Assembly: GCA_010909165.1 (NCBI GenBank) | Contig: MU008166.1 | Span: 682,001 to 746,000, forward strand | Direction: 5' to 3' | Length of the DNA stretch: 64,000 nt | Source: Anthoceros angustus | Lineage: Eukaryota > Streptophyta > Anthocerotopsida > Anthocerotales > Anthocerotaceae | Shown: positions 54,147-64,000 of the stretch, one piece after another | Layout of the letters: each line of letters starts with the position of its first letter | How positions within the stretch are numbered: the stretch's first letter is position 1 | Notes under the pieces: model-generated | What the model was told of the DNA's origin: nothing | What the model saw: only the letters and a program-made list of their open reading frames with translations | The model's database searches: none | Made by a program: the position numbers and the translations under genes

Positions 54147-57100
54147 TCACGTGGGAAACGGACCAAACAGAGGAACAAGCATCAGCTCAAACCAAGCTCC
54201 AAAACCATAAGAGAGCATTATCATTTGCGCTAATGCCAGAGCCCCAACAGTCACGAGCTGATCTTCGAAATCCGACTTCCTCACGCTCCTTGCTTGCAAC
54301 TCTTCCACCTGGCAGACAAGAACATGACAGTGATTGAGGTGAAGATCGGAGAAGAGCTTGCAGAGAGGCGAGGTGAGGTGAGTTGGCAAACGGATTCCAA
54401 CCTGTTGTGTCAAAACCTGGACCTTAGCCTCTTCCGCCAACCTGCGGCTCTCCTCTTGGCTCAAGAGTTCCTCTAACCGAGACCCCGAGCCCGAGGATGC
54501 TAGTGGCGGTGCACCACCCTCCCAATGTTCCAGTATGCGCAGACAAGCTTCCAACTCTTGTTGCATGTCCCGTTGTTTTTCCAACTCACTCTCCAGCATC
54601 TCATACTGCTGGTTCAAGGATCTCATCAACTCGTCGCTGCCTACTGTGGCAGGGGCAGGGGCAGCCTGCTGCTTGCTCACCTCCTGCTGCAGGTCTGCGT
54701 ACCTCTTCTGCAAGCTATGGTACGACTCCAGGAGCAGGCCGAGCTTGTCCGGGTCGATTGCAAGCCCCTTCCCCTTCAAGTTGTCCCTTGCCATCCCCTC
54801 CTCCTCCTTGGTGGGTGAGAAGAGGTAATTGTCTATCACCCAGTTGTAGTCCTCAAAATCAACCTTGCTGGCGCTACCATCGGCCGCAGCTTCACCTGGT
54901 CTTGCACTTGCACTTGGGCCTTCCGACTCCCTTATCCTACTCCTCAAGTCGCTCATCTGCAGGCATTTCATGGATTCCAACCACAATCCGTGTCAGAAAC
55001 TCCAATGCCATCAGCGGGTCATCTGAATGATTGTCGCAACCACCAACCATGCAACCAACCTCTTGCGTTAATTTGCCAACTTCCACCTCGGCCTCGGCTC
55101 TGCGGCCCTCTTCCTGCTGCAATCTCCGCAGCAGGGCCATGTTCTCCTGCGACAGCTGCTCCACGGCAGAGTCTGAACGAGACATGCCACTCACTTGCGA
55201 CTCCAGCTGCTCACGGAGGCCTCTCTCACGCTCCGCCTGCTGTCTGTAAATCTCCGCTTGCTCCGAGGCAGAGTCTGAACCAGACATGCTGCTTACCTGC
55301 GACTCCAACTGCGCACGGAGGCCTCTCTCATGCTCCGCCTGCTGTCTGTAAACCTCCACCTGCTGTCTGAGAATCTCCGCCTGCTCCGCGGCTTTCATCT
55401 TCTCCTCGGAGCCCACCAGCTTGCTCTCCATTTCCTTCACTTTGGCCTCGTACTCCTTAAGGCCGGCATTGCTGCTCTGCAGTTTGTCTTGGTACTCGTC
55501 GATCTGCTGCTGCAGCTCCACTATCTTCCTGGACGATTGCTCTGCATACCGCTCCAAACCAGAGGGCTTCTTCGGAGACCGCTTCTTCTCCTCCGCTGCG
55601 GCAGCCGCAACTTTCTTCCCGCTCCCACTGCGTATACTCTGTTCCAACCACGACATGTCGCTCTGCATTTCCCGCAGTCTCTTCTCCTGCTCTGTCAACA
55701 AGTCATCGCGGTCCTGCAATTGTCGCTCGTACTGCTGCACTTTCTTCTCTTGCCCCACCAATATCTGACCCCGATTCTGCAACTGCTGCTCGTACCCCTG
55801 GAGCTCCAGTTGTTTCTGTCGCAGCTTCGCCTTCTCTTGATGCAACTGCTTCTGCTCCTCTTCCAAATTCTCCTTCCGCTCTTCCAAATCCTCATTCCGT
55901 TCTGCAGCCATCTGCACGGCTCGACTCTCCAGCGCTGCAACCTGCGCTACCACAGAATGTCATTCATCATCTCATGCATGATTCTCATGGCACCATGAAT
56001 CTCCGCATCACATGCTCGTGCCTTGTTGCAAGATGAGAAAAACTCTCATGGCATCATCTCCTGCGACATGCTCGGCCCTTCCTGCAAGCGCAGACACATT
56101 TCCGGACCTGCACTCTCAGCCTCTCAGCCTCATCCTCAGCAGCACGGCGACGCGCCTTCTCCTGGCTTGCCACCGCCATCTGGTGGCTGACTGCCTTCAA
56201 AACCTCCCGCTCCTCGGCCGACACAGGCTTAACCTGGATTACCCTCTCCGGCTGCGAGCCTCCTTTCAGCCCCGCCACCGTCAGGTACTGCGTGCGGACG
56301 GCCATGTTCTTGCCCCGGTCCTCCGTCTTCGTCATAGCGGGGAGCCTCAACAAGGGCATGTCGTTCTCGGAGCCATCCTCAATCCTGTAGCTTCCCCCAG
56401 CCGCGTCCGACACACCCCTTTCACCTGCCTCATCCTTCCCTTTAGCCGGGAAGTGGATGTCAGGCTTCTCGAACGCCACAGCCGGCACCCCCTCCTCCTG
56501 GGCCTGGCTGCCTCCTTCCAGCTGGGGAAACATCCTGCCCTCCTTGAACTTCCCGAAGGCCCCTTCCAAGATCTTCTCCACCAGCTCCGGGGGCGCATCC
56601 TTGGGGAACTCCGTCTCAACCTCTGTGCTGTACACCGTGGCCTCCACAGCAGAGCCCGGTGTGAGCCTGTCCAGCAGAGGGTGAATCAGGGCTTCCGCAA
56701 TGGGAGCCTGCTTCCTGGGGCTGGTGGCTGCCCCGTTCCAGGCCCCCTCCGGGCTGCCCAACTGCATCCACTCCGCGCTCTTGCTCCTGCCCCTCGCCTT
56801 GGTCGGAGAGAACGATCCGGACGGGGAGAGCGGCCCGCTTGCCGGCCCCTTCCCCCGAGACCAGAAAGCCCAGTTCCACGGCGGCCGGCTCTCCACCATC
56901 TGTTTCGACTCTGCAGATCCTCGTCGTGAAGACGACTCCGTGGGTGATCCATTCCCGCCCGAGCCGCGCCTCGACGGCGAGCTGAGGGCGGCTGCTGGAA
57001 GTTCCAGCCACGGGATCTCTTCCACTCCACGGGATCCTCGTCTTTGTGGCGACCTCGGGGAGGATGGCGATAGAAACGCAAAGCTCCCTTCGTTCCTCGG

Positions 57101-57879
57101 CTTGGCGCTTTGGTTCCTTGCCCTGGTCCGTTTCTGTCTTGCGGAAGTGCTGTCTGTTGCTGCAGCAGGCGCCCTGTCCCTAGGTGGGGACAATGATCTC
57201 TCACGCCATTCTGCATAGCTTGGATCTTCCTTCCTCGCCTGTCTGCCTGTGCGTTGCCTCGAAGTGATTGGAGACCCTGATCTGTCACGCCGTCCCCCGC
57301 TCTTCTCCCCAGCAGAAGATTTTTGTGGCACCCCGGGGGCGGCAATGGGAGCAGGTGCTTCCTTAGCGGGAGCTGCAGGGGCAGCCTCTACATCTGCTGC
57401 GGGGGCACCTGCTTCCTCTCTAACGTTTTTCCGTCTCTCCCTGGGTGGAGACAATGATCTCTCGCGGTCGGGAGGGCTACTGTTCCCCATTTTCGGTGAC
57501 AAACTGGAGGCTGGTCTAGGCAGCCTGCCGGACGTGTCTTTCGGACGTGTCCTCGTTCCAGACGACTCGGCCGACTTTTTGCCCTTCTCATTGCTTCTCT
57601 CAGGCTTGAGGATGAACTCGCTGGCCATGGGTGGATCATGGGTGGGTGGCTTCGAAGGTTGGATATCCCATCTCCTCCCTTGGATTTCGACTCCTACAGG
57701 TTGTAGCCAGACACCATCATCTCCCACAATGAGAGGCTGGAGCGTAGCTAAACTTGAAATCTTGTTCAGCACCTGGAATTAAGCTAGCTGCTTTCACCCA
57801 CTACCAGATAACAAAAAGTGTCTTCATTCCAAATCTCTGCTCGCAGCTGGAGCCACACCCGAGCTACAAGGAGCACCAT
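54147..57879 (-). CDS. Long coiled-coil protein with Ser/Pro/Arg-rich N-terminal half and hydrophobic C-terminus
   Basis: Five exons, all joined at phase 0: 57879-57805, 57772-56108, 55941-55060, 54956-54402 and 54308-54147, about 1112 residues. After MVLLVARVWLQLRAEIWNED and LQPLIVGDDGVWLQPVGVEI comes a basic Ser/Pro/Arg-rich region with repeated ERSLSPPR motifs. Residues 540-880 are a continuous coiled coil (EDLEERKENLEEEQKQLHQE...). KVDFEDYNWVIDNYLFSPTK and another coil follow. The end reads VTVGALALAQMIMLSYGFGA plus a hydrophobic tail. The same VGALxLAQxIML motif ends the gene at 62.2 kb. I do not recognise the family. Attachment to a membrane by the C-terminus and a scaffold role are inferred. 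The last intron (93 bp) has no stop in frame and could be retained. The first ATG is uncertain. Confidence 0.65.
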
Positions 57880-60139
57880 GGAAGAAGGCCCCAAGCTGCA
57901 GCCAAAGGGTTTGAGGAATGTAGGCATTGACAACCTAATGTTGAGAACCTTGGAGAAACTAAGCTGTTTACAATGCTGCACAGCAGCAATTCAGTTCAAT
58001 TACATCGATGTCACAATAGCGGTTCAGGCTCCATATTGCGCAATCTCATGACCTTTCTCTTGAGCGGATACTCCAGCTTCGCTCAAACTTGTGTATTCTC
58101 AATTATAAATCCCAATTGTTATCAACATTTTTCTCACACTATTTAAAACTAAAATGACAAATAATGTTGCTCTAGACTTCACCTTTAATTCTCAATTGCC
58201 CACTTGTAAATTTTCCAATTGTTCTTAATTATTTCCAAATTATTAACTCCTAATTTTCAGACTAACCCAATTCCCATCTACTTTCTCTTCCTCCGTTATG
58301 GATTGAAAAAATAAATTACCTTATATTACAATAGAATATAAAAAATTATGTCATTTGTTTTAATAAAAAATCTTCATTATATCCTTTTATTGATACAATG
58401 GCCTACATAGATTTCATTCTATCATATCTTTGTCTTTGTTCATAGAAGGAACAAAACCTCATTCGCACAAATATACAACCTTAAATTATAGTACCACATA
58501 ATAGTTTTCTTTAATCCTTTCCCATTTTTAGTAACTCTTGTTTGGAATCTTTTTTTATCTTCTCAATACTTTGTAACCTTTTTCAATTCTTCTAATCTTC
58601 TTCTTGGATTTATGTAATAAGTAGAGATCACTTGTGTAATAAACAAAGATGATCCAGATATGGTCTCTAGTACCATCTTTGTTTATTACAAAACAATCCT
58701 CATTCTCATTTATTCTGATTTGAATATAGGTAAAAATAAAAAAATGCATAGAAGTATCTAGATAGAAGTATTTAAAGATAGAAAAAGAAGAAAGATTCTC
58801 AGTCTCAATTACTTTATCTTATAATAGATAATCGAATCTATTTTTACCACTCTTCATCTACTTCTATTCATTTTTTTCTATGTATTTCTATGTGTTCATG
58901 GATGGGTTTAATATGTGTCAAGTTCCCTTGTGCAAACTGTCACTACAAGTAATGAGAATAAAAAATTAAAATTTTTTTATTACATCAAGATCTAATTCTT
59001 ATTCAATCTAACATGAAGATAATTTTTACTTAATAAAGAAAATACTCATTGTATATGTATCTCTCACTATATCAAACTAAAATAAAAATGAGGTGTTGCT
59101 CTAAACTTCTTCCTCTTTCGATTTTCAATTCTAAATTTTAAATTTTTCACAATTGATTCAAAATTCTCAATTCTCAATTTTCATATTAACCCAATTCTCA
59201 CCTATTTTTTCTTTCTTGATTTCAAATTAAAAATATGAATTCAATTATCTTATGATATGATATAGAAACGTTGTTATTTATTATAGAATTCTTCATTATC
59301 TCTTTTTATCGATATAATGGTCTCTATAGATTTATTTCTCTAATATCTTTGTCTTAATCATGTTCATGGAAGGAACAAAAACTCATTTAAACATATGTAC
59401 AACCTTAAATTCTAGTATCACATAACAATTTCTTTAATCCTTTCCCATTTTCAGTCACTCTTGTTTGAAATCGTTTTTAATGTAGATGGTCCAGATATTG
59501 TATATGGTAATATCTTTGTTTATTACATAAAATCTTCATTCTCATTGAATCTAATTTTAATATAAGAAAAAAAATAAATGGATAGAAGTAGAAAAAAGTA
59601 TTTAAAGATAGGAAATAAAAATTTTCTATCTTCAACTGCCTACTTCTATCCATTTCTATTTATTTCAATCGACCAATCTATGTTTATTACGTAAAGATCC
59701 TTGTTATCAATTAATTTATCTAATATGAGATAATTAATTATATTTGCAACATTACGTCCTCATTCATTTGCAACATTCCTTCATGATGTTCATTCCTCAT
59801 ACGTCCTCATTCATTCATGATGTTTTCATAAAATTATTGCAACATCTCAACATTTACAACAAAATGTATGTAGGACTCAAAACACAAGCCCATTCTTATA
59901 TGGGCCCATATTTATAATATTAAAAATATCCAGAAAATAAATATAAATAAATATTATAATTAAAGTGAATTATATCCTGATATCTTTTTAAAGTTTTACA
60001 ACGCCATTTAAAACATCACGCTCACATACTCTTTTACAGCGTCATTTGGGATGTCATGTCCCTATATTTACAACGTTATTTGCAGTAGTCGGGCATTTAC
60101 AATAGATAGAATGAACATTGCAAAACACAAGTCTAATAT
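57880..60139. repeat. AT-rich intergenic block with a diverged tandem duplication
   Basis: From about 58060 the base composition turns strongly AT-rich. Two copies of a unit follow at about 58137-59060 and 59068-59720. Shared landmarks are TTGCTCTA-ACTTC, TTTCA-A-TAACCCAATTC, GAAGGAACAAAA-CTCATT, ACAACCTTAAATT and TTTCTTTAATCCTTTCCCAT. The copies are roughly 75% alike by eye. No gene, transposase or tRNA is recognised; it could be a nonautonomous element or old satellite. Confidence 0.65.
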
Positions 60140-61515
60140 AATAAAGACCCGGTTTTCTTGTGTAGCCTAAGGAATTTCGTCAAGCGGCTTTTGCAGGTTT
60201 TAGTCAACATCATCGGCCTAGGCACCTTCGAGTGTGCGGCCGAGGATCTTGCGAAGCGGCAGGTGTTCCTTCACGTCACTTTTAGAGGCACGGGTTTACT
60301 GGCCACGGAGGCCCCGCGCTAGCAACTTTCTTAGGGAGCTGGGCTTCTCTGCCCCCATCTTGTCCTCCCATTTTTTAAATCGGCATTCACATATCCTGGA
60401 TGCTTTTGTCGCAGGCGCTGAGGAGGGGACTTTTCCCATGGAGGCCTTGCTAAGATTAGCTAGGGACTCTTTATCCTCCGAGGCGAGGGCTGCCATGCCG
60501 TCTTTTTCCTCCTTCCCGAGGTTGGGCTCCGGGGGCTTCAAGCGTCCCTCTTGGAGAAACAGTACAGGCAGGCGTAGTTGGCCCTCTTCTGGGATTCCTC
60601 CATTCCTAGGCCCACTCCCGCTCGTCTCCGCTCTTGCTCGGAAAAGGGGGCAGGCCCGTAGCTTTTGGCTCGACCCAATATTCAGGCGTTCCACATCACA
60701 CCTTCAACTTTTTCCACCGCGATGTGTTTTCGCCTGGGCTTGGTCCATCCTCTGGCTTGCTCTCTTTCAACTTGCAGATGCGGGGCCCCTCTCGATGACT
60801 TCGAGACACACTTGGCTTGCTGTCCAGTGGGTGGGCAGCGCATCACTATGCTTGACGTCGTCCGGGACGTCATGTCGGGTTCCTTCTATTTAGGGAGCGC
60901 CCTTACACCCTACTCAACGGGGTTTCACTTAGGGCTGATCTAGTCTTGACCCGGAGGGATCTGGTTTCAGTTGCTAACGTGGTTGTAACTGATCCCACCC
61001 GGGATAGCGTCTGCGAACATGTCATCCCTAACCCTCTAGGTTGGGCGGCGGAGGGATGCGACGACTAAGGTCCACAAGTACTCTCCTATGCAGGACGGCC
61101 AGGCCTTCATCCCCCTTGTCGAGACTCACGGAGCCATGGGCAAGGATTTCTCTAGGTTCGTCAAGGCCTGCGCCAAGGCTTATCATAGCCGCAAGAATGG
61201 GGTTGGCCTCCCCCTTTATTGTATTGTTGCTTTTCTTCCGGCAGAAGGTTTCCATCGCTTTGGAGAGGGCATTGGCCAATGTACTGTACAGAACGACAGC
61301 GAGCGTGGGAGATGCAGCTTCTTCGGCACCGGTGCTAAGTAGGCCTTTTCACATCCCTGACCACGAAGTTCTTGGGGCGGTTGGTAGTTTTCAAATGCGT
61401 GATCATGGGGGCTAGTCCCCTGGCATGGTGCCCTTCGTTGGGTTTTTTCTCTTTTGTTTTTTGGATGGATGGGGTTTTCCCATCATATAATAAAGTCTTC
61501 TTTTCTGCGAATATA
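60140..61515 (+). mobile_element. Second copy of the restriction-like-endonuclease retrotransposon, 5'-truncated
   Basis: It starts at the position equivalent to about 40552 of the element at 39.5 kb and is co-linear with it: FNFSTAMCFRLGLVHPLACS-like sequence, STCRCGAPLDDFETHLACC (C-x-C-x9-H-x3-C), DVVRDVM, a diverged ADLVLTRRDLVSVANVVVT in which the second Asp is Asn, then VETHGAMGKDFSRFVKACAK and VSIALERALANVLYRT. Stops and frameshifts are present. The 3' end is near ATAATAAAG at 61488, a possible polyadenylation signal. Such 5' truncation is usual for LINE insertions. Confidence 0.75.
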
Positions 61516-61764
61516 ATAAGACCATATCGACAAGCACTCTCGATAGCAACAAGCCCCAAAAGAATTGCTAGAAACCTTTGTATGCGGAAAAGGACCGAAG
61601 TAGTCGAGTATGATTCATACAAAAACTATATCTCCGCTATCTCAGCCCGTAAACAGGTCCAGCATTCCGCCCAGTTTGAGATCCATTGCAGTTCCAAAAA
61701 GCTAGGCGGAGGGCACCAGTTACCTACGGTCTACCGAAGGGGGCAAGGGTTTCATTGCGCGCAA

Positions 61765-61985
61765 GAAGAAGAAGAAGAAGAATTTTATTTAAGTCCACTA
61801 AGGACGGATTTCCATCATGGGACTTGGTACTTAACAACTTGTACCATGGTGTGCCTAAGCTACTTGCTCCAAGGGCATCCACTCCCTTTAGGCACCCCAT
61901 CTAAGTACCGATCTAAGCTCAGGATGCTTAATCATGGCGTTCTTATAAATGTGCGTCCATTTGGCCTAAGCCATTTGGACGCAAG
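61765..61985 (+). repeat. R1 dispersed repeat, best-preserved copy
   Basis: Begins with (GAA)6-ATTTTATTTAAGTCCACTAAG, continues CATCATGGGACTTGGTACTT, AACTTGTACCATGGTGTGCC, TCCACTCCCTTTAGGCACCC and ends in GCGTCCATTTGGCCTAAGCC with an imperfect palindrome. Noncoding. It lies about 250 bp after the retrotransposon 3' end. Confidence 0.8.
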
Positions 61986-62200
61986 AGGCGAAGAGACGAG
62001 AAACGCCTTGAGACGTCTCCCTGACCGGTTTGCTTTCCTTTCACGCCCAAGTGACACAGTTTCGCCGAAACCAACCGTCGGCACGGGCGAAACCTCTTTC
62101 TTTCTCTCGAATAATGTGTGGACATTGTAGTCTACATTCAGCATCTCATTTGAGACTCGAGAGGTGTTTAGGGTTCAAGGTTGGCACGGGAGCGGTTCCT

Positions 62201-64000
62201 TCATCTCACCAAGCTCACCAAAATTACCAAAACGCACAGGATTAGTGGGTGGATCATTCCCCGCTCAGCCCCTGTTAACCAGATTGCAATCATGCTCTTA
62301 GCAGCTTGGAAAGACGGTGAACGATGAGAGGGCAGATTGGCACCAAGGCAGCAATAGAGCATGATGGCTTGAGCCAGTGTCAAGGCTCCTACTTTCTTGG
62401 CAAGGCCAACAAGAGTGCGATCACGCTGGGACAGGGCCTTCACCTGGCAGTGCAGTGTAATGCCACATGCAGATGTTGTGATGTCAGATGTCTGCCAGGA
62501 GCGGCAGGCTGGAGGCGCTGTGCATGCCCCAGTGGCTCACCTGATTTGCAAGAAACTGGAGCTGCGGCTGGGGCTGCGCTTGCTCGTCGGAACTCTTGCG
62601 TGATTCCAGCTGCAGCAGATGAGCCCGGATCTGGTACCACGCTGCTCTGTGCTGGTCCAGCTGTTTCTTGATCTTCTCGCACTGCTGGTCCACCGCCTGC
62701 AGGACTGAGGGACTCTGTTGTTGTTGCGGGTCCCTTGCGTCGGTTGCTTGGTTCGAATTGGCGTTCTCTGCCGAAAGGATTGCGACGCGCTCAGGCTGGC
62801 GGTCATCCTCCGACTCGCGCATGCGCTGCCTGGCTCGTAATTCCTGTGCTTCCTCTTCTTTGCGGGAGAGGAGAGTCTCCAGCTCCTGCCGGTGCAGCTG
62901 GTCGGCAACATGCTGGCTCATGAGCTTCGCCAGTTCTTGTTCCTTCAACCCTAGCGCTTCTTGCTGAAGCAGCTTCTCGTCCTCTTGCTCCTTCAACCTG
63001 GCCTGGAGATACGAGATCCTTTGCTGCAGGTCCTGGAACCCCGGCGACTCTAGTGATGGCCTGGGGCTGCGCAGGGCCAGCCTCTCCTCGTCTTTCTCCT
63101 TCACCATTTCCTGCAGGTCAGCGATCCTTTGTTGGAGATCCTGGTCGGTCGGGTCTTTCACGCCGCTTGCACCAAGAACTTCGTGCATTTTGAAAATACT
63201 TCCTCGCTCGATTGCGCCTCCATACAAGTAGATCACCTGTAGAGATCATTGTTTCAAGAGCAGGCTGTGGCCCTGGCCCAGCCAGCAAGTGCTAGTGCAG
63301 CCGCATTTGCGATTGCTACCAGCGTGGGATCTGCGATATACCTGTCTAATCAGTAGGTCAAGCTTGGCCTCTGCCGTTATCCTTCGATCCTCCTCATCCT
63401 GGAGTCTCCTCAGCAGAAGCTGCTCAGGGCCCTCCCCTGGGACTTGTACGAAGCCCGCACTCTCCGGTCTCTCCTCCGCATCATCCTCTACTTGCTCACG
63501 CCAAGAGGACCACTCGTCGATTTCCTTAGCCAGCTGCTCTTGGAGCTGAGCTCGCAGCGCCTCCTGCTGACGAGGGTCGACTTGCTCAAGCTCCTTGTTA
63601 CTGCCTCCCACCTCCTCCTGATCCCTTCTCCATTCGTCCACCTCCGTCAGCAGCTGTTGTTCAAGAGCCTTCCGTAGTGCCTTCTGTTGCTCCAAATCCT
63701 TCTGTAGCAACTGTATCTTCCGATCCTTCTCCAGGAGCATCTCCTCACGAGCTAGGGTTTCCTGAGCCCGCTCCTCATAGTAACCCAGATGCTCCTCCAG
63801 AGCTTGTCTCTCACCTTCGTACTTGAACACTGTAACTTTGTACTCTTCCAGCAGTGACTCGTAGGCCTCGATATCCCTTTGCTGCGTGCTCAGCCTTTCC
63901 TCCCCCTCCTCGTATGTTTTCTTTTGCTCAGCTAACTTCCTTTGGTCCTCTTCATGTTCAATCTTCAACTCTTGCAACTTGTCCAACATCTGGTTTTGGT
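62201..64000 (-). CDS. Coiled-coil, tail-anchored protein, 3' part (partial)
   Basis: The gene runs off the window. Exons seen: 64000-63342 (5' end outside), 63236-62541 and 62443-62201, all at phase 0. The first two are almost wholly coiled coil (QELKIEHEEDQRKLAEQKKT, YYEERAQETLAREEMLLEKD, QDLQQRIADLQEMVKEKDEE), with a Gln-rich patch (QQQQS) near the end of the second. The last exon reads KKVGALTLAQAIMLYCCLGA, a motif shared with the coiled-coil gene at 54-58 kb, and ends with a clear tail anchor, PLILCVLVILVSLVR, before the stop. The exon phases and order also match that gene, so the two are paralogues. Family not recognised; a scaffold held on an internal membrane is inferred. Confidence 0.65.

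Noticed and set aside
56686-57345. 219-codon alternative minus-strand frame in the coiled-coil gene
   Set aside because: It is a shifted reading of the Ser/Arg/Pro-rich exon. The phase-0 chain of five exons supports the other frame.

Overview
The window is nuclear DNA of a land plant, most likely a seedless one. The evidence is GT-AG introns of mostly 75-140 bp, a plant RopGAP, an AP2/ERF factor, a polyphenol oxidase with plant PPO1_DWL sequence, and PLS-type PPR-DYW editing-factor sequence. The DYW domain ends in GRP instead of DYW, and non-canonical DYW ends are known mainly from seedless lineages with heavy organelle RNA editing. The PPO has a secretory signal, not a plastid transit peptide. 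A hornwort, lycophyte or other heavily editing spore plant would fit, but I cannot name the species. All family calls rest on motifs read by eye; no database search was run.

Layout. 0-0.6 kb: 3' end of a RopGAP gene (+). 0.9-6.1 kb: repeats only (44-bp, 24-bp, 86-bp and ~100-bp tandem units, three tRNA-Pro-like elements, and a dispersed repeat here called R1). 6.9-14 kb: three minus-strand genes (ARM-repeat membrane protein, EAF7/MRGBP-like NuA4 subunit, EF-hand protein). 16.3-17.8 kb: secreted polyphenol oxidase (+) with one frameshift. 19.4-25.3 kb: an inverted pair of PPR genes; the plus copy has the full E/DYW tail but a damaged repeat block, and the minus copy is a pseudogene that lost its E/DYW end. 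26.9-32 kb: two multi-lobe calmodulin-like genes almost touching each other, then a U-box protein with two SPRY domains. 33.4-37.3 kb: a secreted alpha/beta-hydrolase-like gene, its recent truncated tandem copy, and a secreted glycine-rich protein. 37.6-41.9 kb: two decayed non-LTR retrotransposons, one with an R2-like restriction-type endonuclease region. 42.6-53.1 kb: two RPS28 genes in an inverted duplication with ~1 kb arms, enclosing NYN-LOTUS, PH-like and AP2/ERF genes. 54.1-57.9 kb: a long coiled-coil gene. 58-60 kb: an AT-rich duplicated block. 60.1-62 kb: a second copy of the endonuclease-type retrotransposon and an R1 copy. 62.2-64 kb: a partial coiled-coil gene that shares the C-terminal motif of the 54-58 kb gene.

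The genes do not form one pathway. The unifying feature is local duplication: inverted (PPR, RPS28), tandem (hydrolase, calmodulin-like) and paralogous (coiled-coil, retrotransposon) pairs occur within 64 kb. Exon joins given here were derived by matching splice sites and reading phase by hand, and are predictions.
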